Source: Paenibacillus antri
Lineage (GTDB): Bacteria; Bacillota; Bacilli; Paenibacillales; YIM-B00363
NCBI RefSeq assembly: GCF_005765165.1
Contig: NZ_VCIW01000001.1
Location: forward strand, 186,001-250,000
Reading direction: 5' to 3'
Length of the DNA stretch: 64,000 nt
This document shows, piece by piece, positions 52,100 through 60,957 of the stretch. How positions within the stretch are numbered: the stretch's first letter is position 1; each line of letters begins with the position of its first letter. The notes beneath the pieces were generated by a model. The model worked only from the letters and a program-made list of their open reading frames with translations. It was not told the DNA's origin and did no database searches. Both the position numbers and the translations under genes were made by a program.

Positions 52100-53738
52100 C
52101 TATCCCCTTGATTTCCAAGACAAGGAATGGCGATACTTTTCCACCGCATGTATACTGTTTAACTCCTTATAAAGATAAAAAACATCTTCTACCTCCTTTT
52201 TTAAATAATACGGTTTTTCCAATCTATAATATGTAGTGAGGAATGCCACATTAAATAATTTAACTCCAAGTCGGTTTATTGTCTCAGTTCTATCATAATA
52301 ATCACCCATGTCACAGCTCAAACCTTTAAGCGCTTCACCAACTGCACTTCGATTGTAAATATCTTGCCCGTCTTCTAATTGCTGAAGTACTAATACACCA
52401 TTTTGCCGTAGGAACTCCTTTATTGTACTGGGATTCCAAATGTTATCCTGAGCAATCTCCCACAAAGTAATATACTCTTCAGTCTTATGTCCTAATTGAA
52501 TAACTGTTTCTTTATCGAAACAAGGCTCAGAATAGATTATTTTTGACTGTAGCTTTAAAAATGTACATAACCCTCTTGCCACTTGTTCGGTTCTTCTCCA
52601 TAAAATTGCAACGGATCCAATCGAAATAATAACTTGGCTAGCTTGATAATCACTAGCTTTTTTGCTTATGAAATCCAACCAATTTACATGTATGATTGTT
52701 TTTTTATTCCTTGGATGTATTTCAGTTTCTATTGAATGCTGGCTTACAATCATCGAAACAACCGCGATACATATCCCTCTGTTTTCAGCAAAGTCAATTA
52801 CATTTATGTACTCACTGTCAAATATCATATGTTCCTTTAAGAAACTACTATATGACACTAATTGACCTTCACGTTGCATGGTTTTTGCAATAAGCCTATT
52901 GATCGACTTATTGTCTAGTGTAGAAATATTTCTAAAAATCTCTCTGCTTTCGTTAAAATCCTCATAATTCTCTTTTAAGAAAAGAACAAGATTTATTGGC
53001 CATCGTTGCAGTAACTCTTGGGATTTGGTATAGACTTCTTTTAGCAAGAGTACATTTCCAACATATCCATTTTGTACGAGTTGTCTTCTTTCTTTATGAT
53101 CTAGTGTTAATGAAAAGACCTTCGTTCTTGTACAAAGATAAAATGCCACACGTTGAGTTAATAGCAGTTGATCTTGGGCTGTTAGATACTCTTGTAGGAT
53201 TGGAGAATTACCAACTGTGTATTGCTCAACTAATGAGAAAGGTAATTCCTCTCCAACAATTATTTCTGTATTAGACAGAGATAACGTTGCTCCACAACTT
53301 TCACAACAGTCGTTGATAACGCCCGATAATGTTGTTTTTCGATTACATGAAGCACACTCTTCTTTCATCAAGGCAGAATGTCTTTTGCAGTAGGTGAAGT
53401 ACGAAATGCACCAGATTAATCGATGGTATGCATTTTCACTTAGACAAAATGGGCAAAACCTTGAGTGCCCACGCGTTCGCCAGCCAGGTAAAACAAAACC
53501 TTTCGAGTACCAATAATAAATGAGTTGTTCGATTTGAAATTTCTCTTGACTAAGAGTCTCAGCCTGATTAATAAATTGCTTCATACTCTCCGTAATATCG
53601 TCCGCTCTGAAAAATCTAATTTTCTCAAAACCCAACTCGCTGAACTCCGTGTAATTAATTAGTGCTAATCGTTGGAGATATCCCTTCTAAAGACTCATCT
53701 GGCAATATTTCTGGCCGATTAAGCAAATGTTCTGCCAT
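52100..53738 (-). CDS. TniQ-family transposition protein, frameshifted near its start
   Basis: TniQ/TnsD-type target selector. Zinc cysteines: FCPFCLSENAYHR, YCKRHSALMKEECASCNRKT, NDCCESCG. The open frame of 511 codons begins at 53635, but the real start is ATG 53738 (GGTGGTG upstream): MAEHLLNRPEILPDESLEG then, one base later, YLQRLALINYTEFSELGFEK. Removing one G from GAAGGGATATC near 53685 joins them. No TniA/TnsB or TniB/TnsC gene follows or precedes in the window, so this is a relic or a stand-alone gene of a Tn7/Tn5053-like element. Confidence 0.8.
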
Positions 53739-53760
53739 TTGTAATCACCACCCATAAAAA

Positions 53761-53796
53761 AACTGGTCAAGCAACAATAACGTTGCCTGACCAGTT
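53761..53796 (-). terminator. rho-independent terminator
   Basis: AACTGGTCAAGCAAC pairs with GTTGCCTGACCAGTT (one mismatch); on the minus strand a run of seven T follows. It would stop transcripts coming from nrdJ before tniQ. Confidence 0.7.
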
Positions 53797-53834
53797 GGAA
53801 AATTAATATCTACTCATAACGATGTATTTTTATG

Positions 53835-53902
53835 CAATTCCAGTGATTTATGGAATTATTCGTCTAGGTAATTAGGGAACAATTCCAGTCATTTATGGAA
53901 TT
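53835..53902. repeat. two 23-bp direct repeats, each a dyad; transposon-end-like
   Basis: 53835-53857 and 53880-53902 are identical except one base: AATTCCA, eight bases, TGGAATT. Spaced 45 bp. Followed at 53903-53907 by TCACA, so read inward the end begins TGTGAAATTCC. Repeated transposase-binding sites behind a TGT terminus are typical of Tn7-like ends, and tniQ is next to it. Confidence 0.6.
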
Positions 53903-53942
53903 TCACATTTTTTTGTCGCCTGACCTGGAAGCTTCTATCCCA

Positions 53943-56543
53943 TTAGCTGCACTTGCTGTAGCCGCAGTTCGTGCACGTCTTGCAGCCTTCGCTGTTCACG
54001 AGCGAAGCCGAGCCGCAACCCGGGCACAAGTCGGTCGAGGAAGCGACGTGAAGCTTCTTCATGACCGGTGCCGCCGGTGCCGGTGCTTCGATTTCCTGCG
54101 TTGCGGTCACGAGGTGGTTCGCGTTGTCCTCATAGACGGCGCTTGCTTCCGCATTTTCCTTATGAATCTCAAGCGCCTTCGCGACGGCGTCCGCGATCGA
54201 TTCGACGCGGTTCGGACCGAAGCCGACGGCGCCGGAGCCGCCGATGCCCTTGAGGTGCTTGATCAGAAGATCCGTCTTGCTGCCGTGATCCCCGTAACGG
54301 AGGAACAGCGAGATGACGCGGCCGAGCGCTTCGGACATCGCGAAGACGTCGGAGCCGGCCTTGCCTACGTTCAGGAACACTTCGCTCGGCGTACCGTTCG
54401 AATCGTTGATCGTGATATAGGCAATTCCGAACGGCGTATTGAACTTATATGTCGCGCCGCGCAGTACTTGCGGACGGCGTTGATATTGCTTGTCGAATAC
54501 TTGCTGCTGCTCCGGCGTCGCCTTGATCGGGAGCGATGCGATCGCTTCGATCGCTTGCTCTTCCTTCGAAGCTTCCGGCGTTGCGGCTTCTTCCTTCTTG
54601 TCCTCGTCCTTCTTCGTGCTGAGGACTTGAACGTCGCGGCTGCCATCACGGTAGATCGTCACGCCTTTGCAGCCGAGATCGAATGCGAGTTCATACAGCT
54701 CTTTCGTCTCTTCGACCGTAAAGTCGGACGGGCAGTTGGCTGTCTTGGAGATCGAGCTGTCGACCCAACGCTGGATCGCCGCTTGCACGCGGATGTGATC
54801 CTTCGCGGACAGATCCATCGAAGTGACGAACCATTCCGGGAGCTCTTGGCCCGGGTTCTTGTCCTTCCACTCTTGCGCGATCGGTACGAGCTGCTTGTCG
54901 AAGCCGAGACGGCTTTGACGGTAGTACTCGAACGCGAAGTAAGGCTCGATGCCTGTGGACGTGCCGACCATTGTGCCGGTGCTGCCGGTAGGCGCCTGGG
55001 TGATGACCGTAACGTTCCGCATGCCGTTCTTCTTGATCGCCGCGCCGACCTCCGGATATTCGGAGACGATGTTCTTCATGAACCCGCTCTGCATGAACTT
55101 CTCGTACTCGAAGTGCGTGAACGAACCCTTCTCCCCGGCGATTTCTGAGGATGAGATATACGCTTCCTTCGCCATGAAGCCGTACAGCTTATCGAGGAAT
55201 ACAAGAGATTCCGGGCTGCCGTAACGAATTTCGAGTTTGATCATCAATTCCGCGAGACCCATCGTGCCGAGGCCGACGCGGCGCTCGCCCTGCTGGTTCT
55301 TTTGGTTTTCCTCGAAGTGGTACGGCGTCTTGTCGATGACGTTGTCGAGGAAGCGTACCGAGTAGCGAACCGTCTTGCCGAGCTCATCCCACGCGACGTC
55401 CTTCTTCTTCTCGTCGTAGAACTTCGACAGGTTGACGGCCGACAAATTGCACACGCCCCAGGCAGGCAATCCTTGTTCGCCGCACGGATTCGTGCAAATG
55501 ATCGGGTTGAAGTACCACGAGTTCGACATCTGGTTGTAGTACTCCATGAACACGACGCCCGGCTCCGCGGATTTCCATGCGGATTCGATGATCGTGTGCC
55601 AGACGTCGCGCGCCTTGACGGTGCGATACGGCTTCACGGCTTTGCCTGCAGCCTTCCACTTCTCCAGATCGCCGTCCCACAGCGCGTCGTACTCCGGATC
55701 TTTCGTATCCGGGAAGACAAGCTCCCAGTCGAGGTCTTCCTTAACGGCTTTCATGAAGGCGTTGCTGACGCAAACCGACAGGTTCGCGTTCGTCACTTGG
55801 CCCATCGTCTGCTTGACGGTGATGAAGTCGAGCACGTCCGGGTGCCAGTCGTTGATCATGAGCATAAGTGCGCCGCGGCGCGACCCGCCTTGCTCGATAA
55901 GCCCCGTCGTGTAGCTGAACAAGCCGCCCCACGATACCGCCCCGCTGGAGGAGCCGTTCACGCCCGCTACGATCGAGCGGCGCGGACGAAGCGAGGAGAG
56001 GTTGATGCCGACCCCGCCGCCGCGGGACATGATCTCGGTCATCTCGCTCAGCGTCGTCATGATGCCGCCGCGGCTGTCGTGCGGCGACGGGATGACGTAG
56101 CAGTTGAACAGCGTCAGCTCGTCGCTCGCGCCGGCGCCCGCCGCGATGCGTCCGCCCGGGACCAGCTTCCAATCGTCCAAAATATATCTGAAGTTCTCGG
56201 TCCACTGCTTCTGCTTCTCGGGCGCTTCCACGGAAGCCATGGCCGCCGCGAGACGATCCCACATCTCTTCAGGCGTCTTCTCGACCGTGAGCGTGATCTT
56301 CTCGACCGACGTCTCTACCGTATCGCCGGAGCGCGTCTTGACCGTGACCTTATTTCCGTTCCTGGCGATGACTTCCCCGACTTCCTTCGCCGGGAATTTC
56401 GGGTCGTCTTTCGTTAAGGCGAGAACGATGTCCCCGACCTTCGTATTGTTATAATCGGCATCCTTCCGAGCGTATCGATCCAAAAAAATCTTCTCGCTGA
56501 GGCCTTCCAGTTTCGTCTTCTGCTTCGTCTTCAAAAGCCGCAC
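53943..56543 (-). CDS. nrdJ: class II (adenosylcobalamin-dependent) ribonucleoside reductase
   Basis: 866 residues. It reduces ribonucleotides to deoxyribonucleotides using B12 radical chemistry. Seen: substrate-site cysteine in LFNCYVIPSPHDSRGG, SRGGGVGINLSSLRPR, catalytic ICTNPCGEQGLPAWGVCNLS, GTSTGIEPYFAFEYYRQS, and a C-terminal zinc-ribbon LCPGCGSASL..CKTCTNCGYSKC supplying reducing cysteines. Length and start (AGGGTG upstream of ATG 56543) normal. NrdR-box-like sites lie upstream. A transposon-like end sits 36 bases past the stop. Confidence 0.95.
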   Translation of the reverse strand: MRLLKTKQKTKLEGLSEKIFLDRYARKDADYNNTKVGDIVLALTKDDPKFPAKEVGEVIARNGNKVTVKTRSGDTVETSVEKITLTVEKTPEEMWDRLAAAMASVEAPEKQKQWTENFRYILDDWKLVPGGRIAAGAGASDELTLFNCYVIPSPHDSRGGIMTTLSEMTEIMSRGGGVGINLSSLRPRRSIVAGVNGSSSGAVSWGGLFSYTTGLIEQGGSRRGALMLMINDWHPDVLDFITVKQTMGQVTNANLSVCVSNAFMKAVKEDLDWELVFPDTKDPEYDALWDGDLEKWKAAGKAVKPYRTVKARDVWHTIIESAWKSAEPGVVFMEYYNQMSNSWYFNPIICTNPCGEQGLPAWGVCNLSAVNLSKFYDEKKKDVAWDELGKTVRYSVRFLDNVIDKTPYHFEENQKNQQGERRVGLGTMGLAELMIKLEIRYGSPESLVFLDKLYGFMAKEAYISSSEIAGEKGSFTHFEYEKFMQSGFMKNIVSEYPEVGAAIKKNGMRNVTVITQAPTGSTGTMVGTSTGIEPYFAFEYYRQSRLGFDKQLVPIAQEWKDKNPGQELPEWFVTSMDLSAKDHIRVQAAIQRWVDSSISKTANCPSDFTVEETKELYELAFDLGCKGVTIYRDGSRDVQVLSTKKDEDKKEEAATPEASKEEQAIEAIASLPIKATPEQQQVFDKQYQRRPQVLRGATYKFNTPFGIAYITINDSNGTPSEVFLNVGKAGSDVFAMSEALGRVISLFLRYGDHGSKTDLLIKHLKGIGGSGAVGFGPNRVESIADAVAKALEIHKENAEASAVYEDNANHLVTATQEIEAPAPAAPVMKKLHVASSTDLCPGCGSASLVNSEGCKTCTNCGYSKCS

Positions 56544-56562
56544 CCTCCCAACATTGATAAAA

Positions 56563-56578
56563 ACACAATATATGCACC
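56563..56578. promoter_or_regulatory. NrdR-box-like site 1
   Basis: ACACAATATATGCACC resembles the NrdR consensus (ACACWATATATNTWGTGT type). It lies 20 bases before nrdJ, over the leader. Confidence 0.45.
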
Positions 56579-56643
56579 GTCAGCCTTCGACACCGCCGCC
56601 GGGACGAGAACATGATGTATAAATCCATGTATGTAGAAATCAT

Positions 56644-56658
56644 CACTATATATTGTGT
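56644..56658. promoter_or_regulatory. NrdR-box-like site 2
   Basis: CACTATATATTGTGT, a good NrdR-box match, about 80 bp centre to centre from site 1; paired boxes are usual for NrdR, though typical spacing is shorter. Confidence 0.5.
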
Positions 56659-56954
56659 CCGGAGTTCATTATACGTCACTAGATGTTGTAGTTTCTAGCA
56701 AAATATTTTTTGATTTTGGCAGGAATTTCAGAAGTGCTTACAAACCCTTAATACAATCGCTTTCATCCGGTTTACAAAATCCCGCCGATTTCGACACCGT
56801 TCGATTCGACCGAATCGATCGTTTCCCCGGTCACTAGATTGTAACACATTATGACCCAAATGAGAACAAATATTCGCATTCGGGCAAAAAAGGAATTGAG
56901 GAACCCGCAACGAAATAGTTCTTACTAATGCGATGTCCGGAGAGGAGGGGCCCT
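56659..56954. other. divergent intergenic region
   Basis: About 300 bases between nrdJ and the next plus-strand gene, beyond the NrdR-like boxes. No gene supported. Confidence 0.5.
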
Positions 56955-57671
56955 GTGACGCGGATTCCGAAGCCGAAGAAGCCGACGAAGCTAAAGCCGA
57001 AGCCGGAGGCGATCGCGAAGCATCCGATGGCGCTGCCCGGCATGCGCTGGATCCCGACGGCGGCGCTCTCGCCCGCCAACCTGCTGCAGCTGCAGCGATC
57101 CGCCGGCAATCAAGCCGTCGCCCGGCTGTTGAAGCGGTTCGCGGACCCCGAGACGGGCAGCCTTGAAACCTTGAAGACATACCATGCCGCGAGGCGGGAC
57201 GGAGTCGTGCCGGTGCCGGGCGCCGAGGGGGAAGCGCTCATGGAGGCGCAGGACCCCCGCTTCGGAGACTGGCGGTTTCAGTTCGTCGCCGGGGACGACG
57301 GCGGCATGGCGATGTACTGGATCACGCTCGGGCAATATAAACATCGGCAGCGCCATATTTTGATCGACGCGGCGACGAACGAGCCGCTCGAGGTGACCGG
57401 CGGCGATCTGGACGAGCGGGATCGGCAGCTGCTCGCCGATTGGGCGGCGCAGCTGCTCCTCGAGCAGCTGTCCGGCGCGAAGCCGGCGCTCGCGCAGCCG
57501 GCAGCCGCGGGCGCCGCTCCTCCCGATGATGAAGAGGAGGACTTCCTCGGCGGCCTGCTCGCGGACGACGGCGGCGACGAAGGCGGAGGAAGCGGCCTCG
57601 GCGCGGCGATCGCGGCGGCGGCGGCTCGAAGCGCCGGCGGCAAGGGCAAGGGCGGCGGCGGCAAAACCTAA
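56955..57671 (+). CDS. hypothetical protein with LQRxAGNxAV motif
   Basis: 238 residues. Basic Lys/Pro-rich start (KPKKPTKLKPKPEA), then LLQLQRSAGNQAVARLL, a motif common in DUF4157/eCIS-associated and polymorphic-toxin-like proteins. The middle (WRFQFVAGDDGGMAMYWITL, GQYKHRQRHILIDAATNEP) is not recognised. An acidic (DDEEEDF) and glycine-rich tail closes it. GTG 56955 with GGAGGGG upstream. Its stop overlaps the region just before the transaminase gene. Confidence 0.7.
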   Translation: MTRIPKPKKPTKLKPKPEAIAKHPMALPGMRWIPTAALSPANLLQLQRSAGNQAVARLLKRFADPETGSLETLKTYHAARRDGVVPVPGAEGEALMEAQDPRFGDWRFQFVAGDDGGMAMYWITLGQYKHRQRHILIDAATNEPLEVTGGDLDERDRQLLADWAAQLLLEQLSGAKPALAQPAAAGAAPPDDEEEDFLGGLLADDGGDEGGGSGLGAAIAAAAARSAGGKGKGGGGKT

Positions 57672-57691
57672 TGCGAAGGGGAATCGGCACC

Positions 57692-58525
57692 ATGGGGAAG
57701 TATGTATGGAACGGAGAACGGCTGTTGAATCGAGCGGAGGCGTCGGTGGACGTCGAAGATCGGGGACATACGTTCGGAGACGGGATATATGAAGTGTTTC
57801 GGGTTTACGGAGGGAAGACGTTCGAACCGGAGCTGCATTGGGCGCGGTTCGAGCGGAGCGCGAGAGAGCTCCGCATCGAGCTGCCCCTTCCGATCGCCGA
57901 GCTTGAGCGGGGCGTCGAGGAGCTGATCGAAGCGGACGGTCTCGCGGAGGGCATCGTCTACCTGCAGCTGACGCGGGGTGCGGCGCCGCGGGCGCATCCG
58001 TTCCCGGCGGAGGCGCGTCCGGCGCTGACGGCGTTCGCGAAGCCGCTTGAGCGGCCGCTCTCGGCGCTCGAATCCGGCACGTCCGTCATTACGCGGCCCG
58101 ACATCCGATGGCTCCGCTGCGACATAAAGAGCTTGAACCTGCTGCCGAACGTGCTCGCGAAACAAGAAGCCTCCGAAGCCGGAGCCTCGGAGGCGGTGCT
58201 GCATCGCGACGGCGTCGTCACGGAAGGCAGCTCTTCCAATATCGCGATCGCGAAGGACGGCGTCGTTCGGACGCATCCCGCGAACAACCTGATCCTGCAC
58301 GGCGTCACCCGCGCGGTCGCGCTGCGCCTCGCCGCCGAGCTCGACATCCGCGTAAACGAAGAACCGTTCACGCTCGACGAGCTCTACGCCGCGGACGAAG
58401 CGTTCCTGCTCGGCACGACGGTCGAAGTGATGCCGATCGTTCGCGTCGACGGTCGCACGGTAGCGAACGGCGTCCCGGGTCCGATCGCGCGCAAGCTGCA
58501 AGCCGCGTTCGCGAAGCGGATTTAG
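57692..58525 (+). CDS. dat: class IV aminotransferase, D-amino-acid transaminase type
   Basis: About 277 residues. Fold-type IV PLP enzyme: VDVEDRGHTFGDGIYEVFRV at the start, PLP lysine in RCDIKSLNLLPNVLAKQEA, EGSSSNIAIAKDGVV and FLLGTTVEVMPIVRVDGR. Closest to D-alanine aminotransferase, supplying D-glutamate or D-alanine; branched-chain or ADC-lyase activity cannot be excluded. ATG 57692 gives the usual MGKYVWNGE start. Converges with the next gene, stops overlapping by four bases. Confidence 0.88.
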   Translation: MGKYVWNGERLLNRAEASVDVEDRGHTFGDGIYEVFRVYGGKTFEPELHWARFERSARELRIELPLPIAELERGVEELIEADGLAEGIVYLQLTRGAAPRAHPFPAEARPALTAFAKPLERPLSALESGTSVITRPDIRWLRCDIKSLNLLPNVLAKQEASEAGASEAVLHRDGVVTEGSSSNIAIAKDGVVRTHPANNLILHGVTRAVALRLAAELDIRVNEEPFTLDELYAADEAFLLGTTVEVMPIVRVDGRTVANGVPGPIARKLQAAFAKRI

Positions 58526-58947
58526 AAATCCTTCACCATGAATTTGTAAGTTCCGCAAGCGTACTCGTGAAATTCGTCGGGGCGGTCGGTTTGCACCAAT
58601 TCGGTGCACTCGGCCGTCTTTTCGCGTTTGCGCGCCGATTCGGAGGCGAAAGCGTCCTCGGAGTTGTCGACCACGACGACGTACTTGCCTTCCGCATACG
58701 AAATATCGGTATAAATCGGATCCCCTTCGATCGTCGTGTCGACGATCCGCACCGCGTCGTTCCCTCCGCTCGCCGTCACCGCGAGGAACGCGTCGAACCG
58801 TTCCAGATTGCTCGCTTCCTCCGGCCCGATGCCGGAATGAACGATGTCCCCTTCGTCGAGCGGCGCCACGGCCGGTTCGGACGTCGAGCAGCCCGCAGCC
58901 GTCATGGCGACGACCGCCGCGACCAGACTCCCCAATAGCTTTCTCAT
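58522..58947 (-). CDS. DUF4362-type lipoprotein
   Basis: 141 residues. Signal peptide with lipobox TAAGC (cysteine at residue 20). NLERFDAFLAVTASGGNDAV, EGDPIYTDISYAEGKYVVVV, and late cysteines match the DUF4362 pattern (family by memory). Function unknown; anchored outside the membrane. ATG 58947 with GAGGTG. Confidence 0.8.
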   Translation of the reverse strand: MRKLLGSLVAAVVAMTAAGCSTSEPAVAPLDEGDIVHSGIGPEEASNLERFDAFLAVTASGGNDAVRIVDTTIEGDPIYTDISYAEGKYVVVVDNSEDAFASESARKREKTAECTELVQTDRPDEFHEYACGTYKFMVKDF

Positions 58948-59036
58948 CTCGTCACCTCTAGAAGCATTAAACGCACAGGATCTGGAAAAGGTTTCATCCA
59001 TTCCGGAAATCGTTCGGAATTCGCCCCCTCAGCGGC

Positions 59037-59795
59037 CTACCCGCTTCCGCAGCCGCCTCCGCCGCACGAGGCGCCCCCGCCGTCGCCGCCTCCGCCCCCG
59101 TCGCCGCCATCGCCAACGCCGCCGGCGTCGTCCTCGCCGGACGCCGACGAGCTTAAGACGCTGACGACGATGAGGCCCGCCGCGTAGTCGCTGGCGAGGC
59201 GCGGATCGTTCGTCGAAGATCCGTGGCGGCGAGCCTCCTCGAGGCCGGCTTGCACCGACCGCTCGAGCGCCCGCGCCGCATCGAGTCCGGCCGCCGAGCC
59301 GTCCGCGAACCAGCGCGCGGCGATATCCTCGGCGTTCATCCGTCCAAGCGCCTCCACCTCCGCCCCGCCGAACCGAAGCCGCCCGAACGCCCCGAGCAAC
59401 CGCTCGTTCGCCGGATACAGCCGGAACAGCGTGCCGTACAGCAGCTCGAACTCGACGCGGGCGCGCTGCGCTTCGGCGCGGGACGGCGGCGCTACGTGCG
59501 GCACATGCGCGATCGTCCGGTCCGCAATGCCCGCGCACAGCGCCTCATACTCCCGCGTGAACAACAGCATCTCGTGCCAGATCGCGTCCGCGTCCGGGCT
59601 GTACATCGGCGTCTCGCCCTTGCGGAGGGCGGACATGAAGAAGAAGCGCCGAAGCTCTAGCAGCGCCCACTCGTACGCGTCGTCCGTCCAAGCCGGATGC
59701 GCCGCCATGACGCGTCCGCGCACATGCTCGAGGAACGTCGCCCCGAACGCGCCCGCGACGCGGCGCTCCAACGCCGACAGCGCCTCCGTCGTCAA
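59037..59795 (-). CDS. hypothetical protein with Gly/Cys-rich tail
   Basis: 252 residues from a TTG start. Helical N-terminal domain (YEWALLELRRFFFMSALRKG, ADAIWHEMLLFTREYEALCA), ending in a GGDGGGGGDGGGASCGGGGC tail like those of TIGR04222-type proteins. Upstream a far better ribosome site (GGGAGGCGG) precedes ATG 59900, and the frame continues from there (GLW, TGA, RIGKTLGFGAGSKALEPYPR) except for a TGA at codon 5. Either the true start is internal or the gene has an early stop. Confidence 0.7.
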   Translation of the reverse strand: MTTEALSALERRVAGAFGATFLEHVRGRVMAAHPAWTDDAYEWALLELRRFFFMSALRKGETPMYSPDADAIWHEMLLFTREYEALCAGIADRTIAHVPHVAPPSRAEAQRARVEFELLYGTLFRLYPANERLLGAFGRLRFGGAEVEALGRMNAEDIAARWFADGSAAGLDAARALERSVQAGLEEARRHGSSTNDPRLASDYAAGLIVVSVLSSSASGEDDAGGVGDGGDGGGGGDGGGASCGGGGCGSG

Positions 59796-59952
59796 TCGCA
59801 GCCCGCACCCGCCGACCAGCTCGCTCCGCGGATACGGCTCCAGCGCCTTCGAGCCCGCGCCGAAGCCGAGCGTCTTCCCGATCCGTCACCACAGTCCCAT
59901 TGCAACGCCGCCTCCCTAGAATTAACAATCTTAATACATAAGATTGTAACAG

Positions 59953-60810
59953 CTATCGGCGCAAATTCCAGACGTCCGCGCCGTATTTTTCCGACGCGAG
60001 CCGCGCCGTCTCGGCCTCCTCGGCGGCCGACAGCCCCGACGCGGCGAGCGTCACGCCGAGCGCAGCCGCCCAACCCTCGGCGAACGCGTCTTCCGCCGCC
60101 GACGCTTCCACCGGCGCCAACCCTCGCGCGCCGCGCAGCTCGTTGATCGCCGCCGCCTTCTCGGCGAACGACGCCGCGAGCCGCTCGCGCAGCCGCTCGC
60201 TGCGGAACTGCAGCAGCTCGAACAACAGCTCGACGTCGAGGTCGAGCAGAATCGAGCCGTGCTGCAGCACCGCGCCGTGCTGGCGCACTTGAGCGCTGCC
60301 GGCCACCTTGCGGCCGTCGACGACGAGCTCGTACCACGACGGGGAGTCGAAGCAGGCGGCGGAACCCGCCGAGGCGTATTTCGCCTTCTCCTCTTCGCTC
60401 GCCAGCGACACCATCGCCGCGTCCAGCCCGAGCGCGCGGAAGCCGTGCACCAATCCTTCGCTCAGCACGCGATACGACTCCGTCACCGACGTCGGCAGCC
60501 CCGGATAGTCGTCCGGCACGACGATCGAATACGTCACCTCCGCGTCGTGCAACACCGCCCGGCCGCCGGTCGGCCGGCGCACGAAGCCGAGCCCCCGCCG
60601 ACGCACCTCGTCCAGCCGGACCTCGTCCTCCGCCTTCTGGAAATATCCGATCGACAGCGTCGCCGGATTCCACCCGAAAAACCGCAGCGTCGGCGGCGCC
60701 GCCCCGGCGCCAACCGCCTTCATCATGGCCTCGTCGGTCGCCATATTGTAATCAGGCGCGCAAGCGCCCGAACGGATCAAACGCCAGTTGTGCGTTTCCA
60801 TCGATATCAT
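59953..60810 (-). CDS. lipM: octanoyltransferase LipM-type (lipoate biosynthesis)
   Basis: About 285 residues, BPL/LplA fold. RRPTGGRAVLHDAEVTYSIV is the ligand-binding motif; the catalytic cysteine of LipM lies in AACFDSPSWYELVVDGRKVA. It moves octanoyl from ACP to GcvH in Gram-positive lipoate synthesis. Located beside yqhH/yqhG, as in Bacillus, where lipM is yqhM. ATG 60810 with GGAGG six bases upstream; ATG 60801 is an alternative. Divergent from yqhH. Confidence 0.88.
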   Translation of the reverse strand: MISMETHNWRLIRSGACAPDYNMATDEAMMKAVGAGAAPPTLRFFGWNPATLSIGYFQKAEDEVRLDEVRRRGLGFVRRPTGGRAVLHDAEVTYSIVVPDDYPGLPTSVTESYRVLSEGLVHGFRALGLDAAMVSLASEEEKAKYASAGSAACFDSPSWYELVVDGRKVAGSAQVRQHGAVLQHGSILLDLDVELLFELLQFRSERLRERLAASFAEKAAAINELRGARGLAPVEASAAEDAFAEGWAAALGVTLAASGLSAAEEAETARLASEKYGADVWNLRR

Positions 60811-60957
60811 CACCCGCCTCCATCATAGCATGGGTCGAGGCGCGGAACCATTTTCGATAGAATGCTGATCGGTTATGAATGACGGCGGTTTCGTGCATAC
60901 TAACACGTAATGTTTTCAAAGATACGGCGGTTTTCTACATCGAGGGGGCGAACAACT

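Noticed and set aside
57668-58609. 313-codon minus-strand frame opposite the transaminase
   Set aside because: No ribosome site; composition of antisense sequence.
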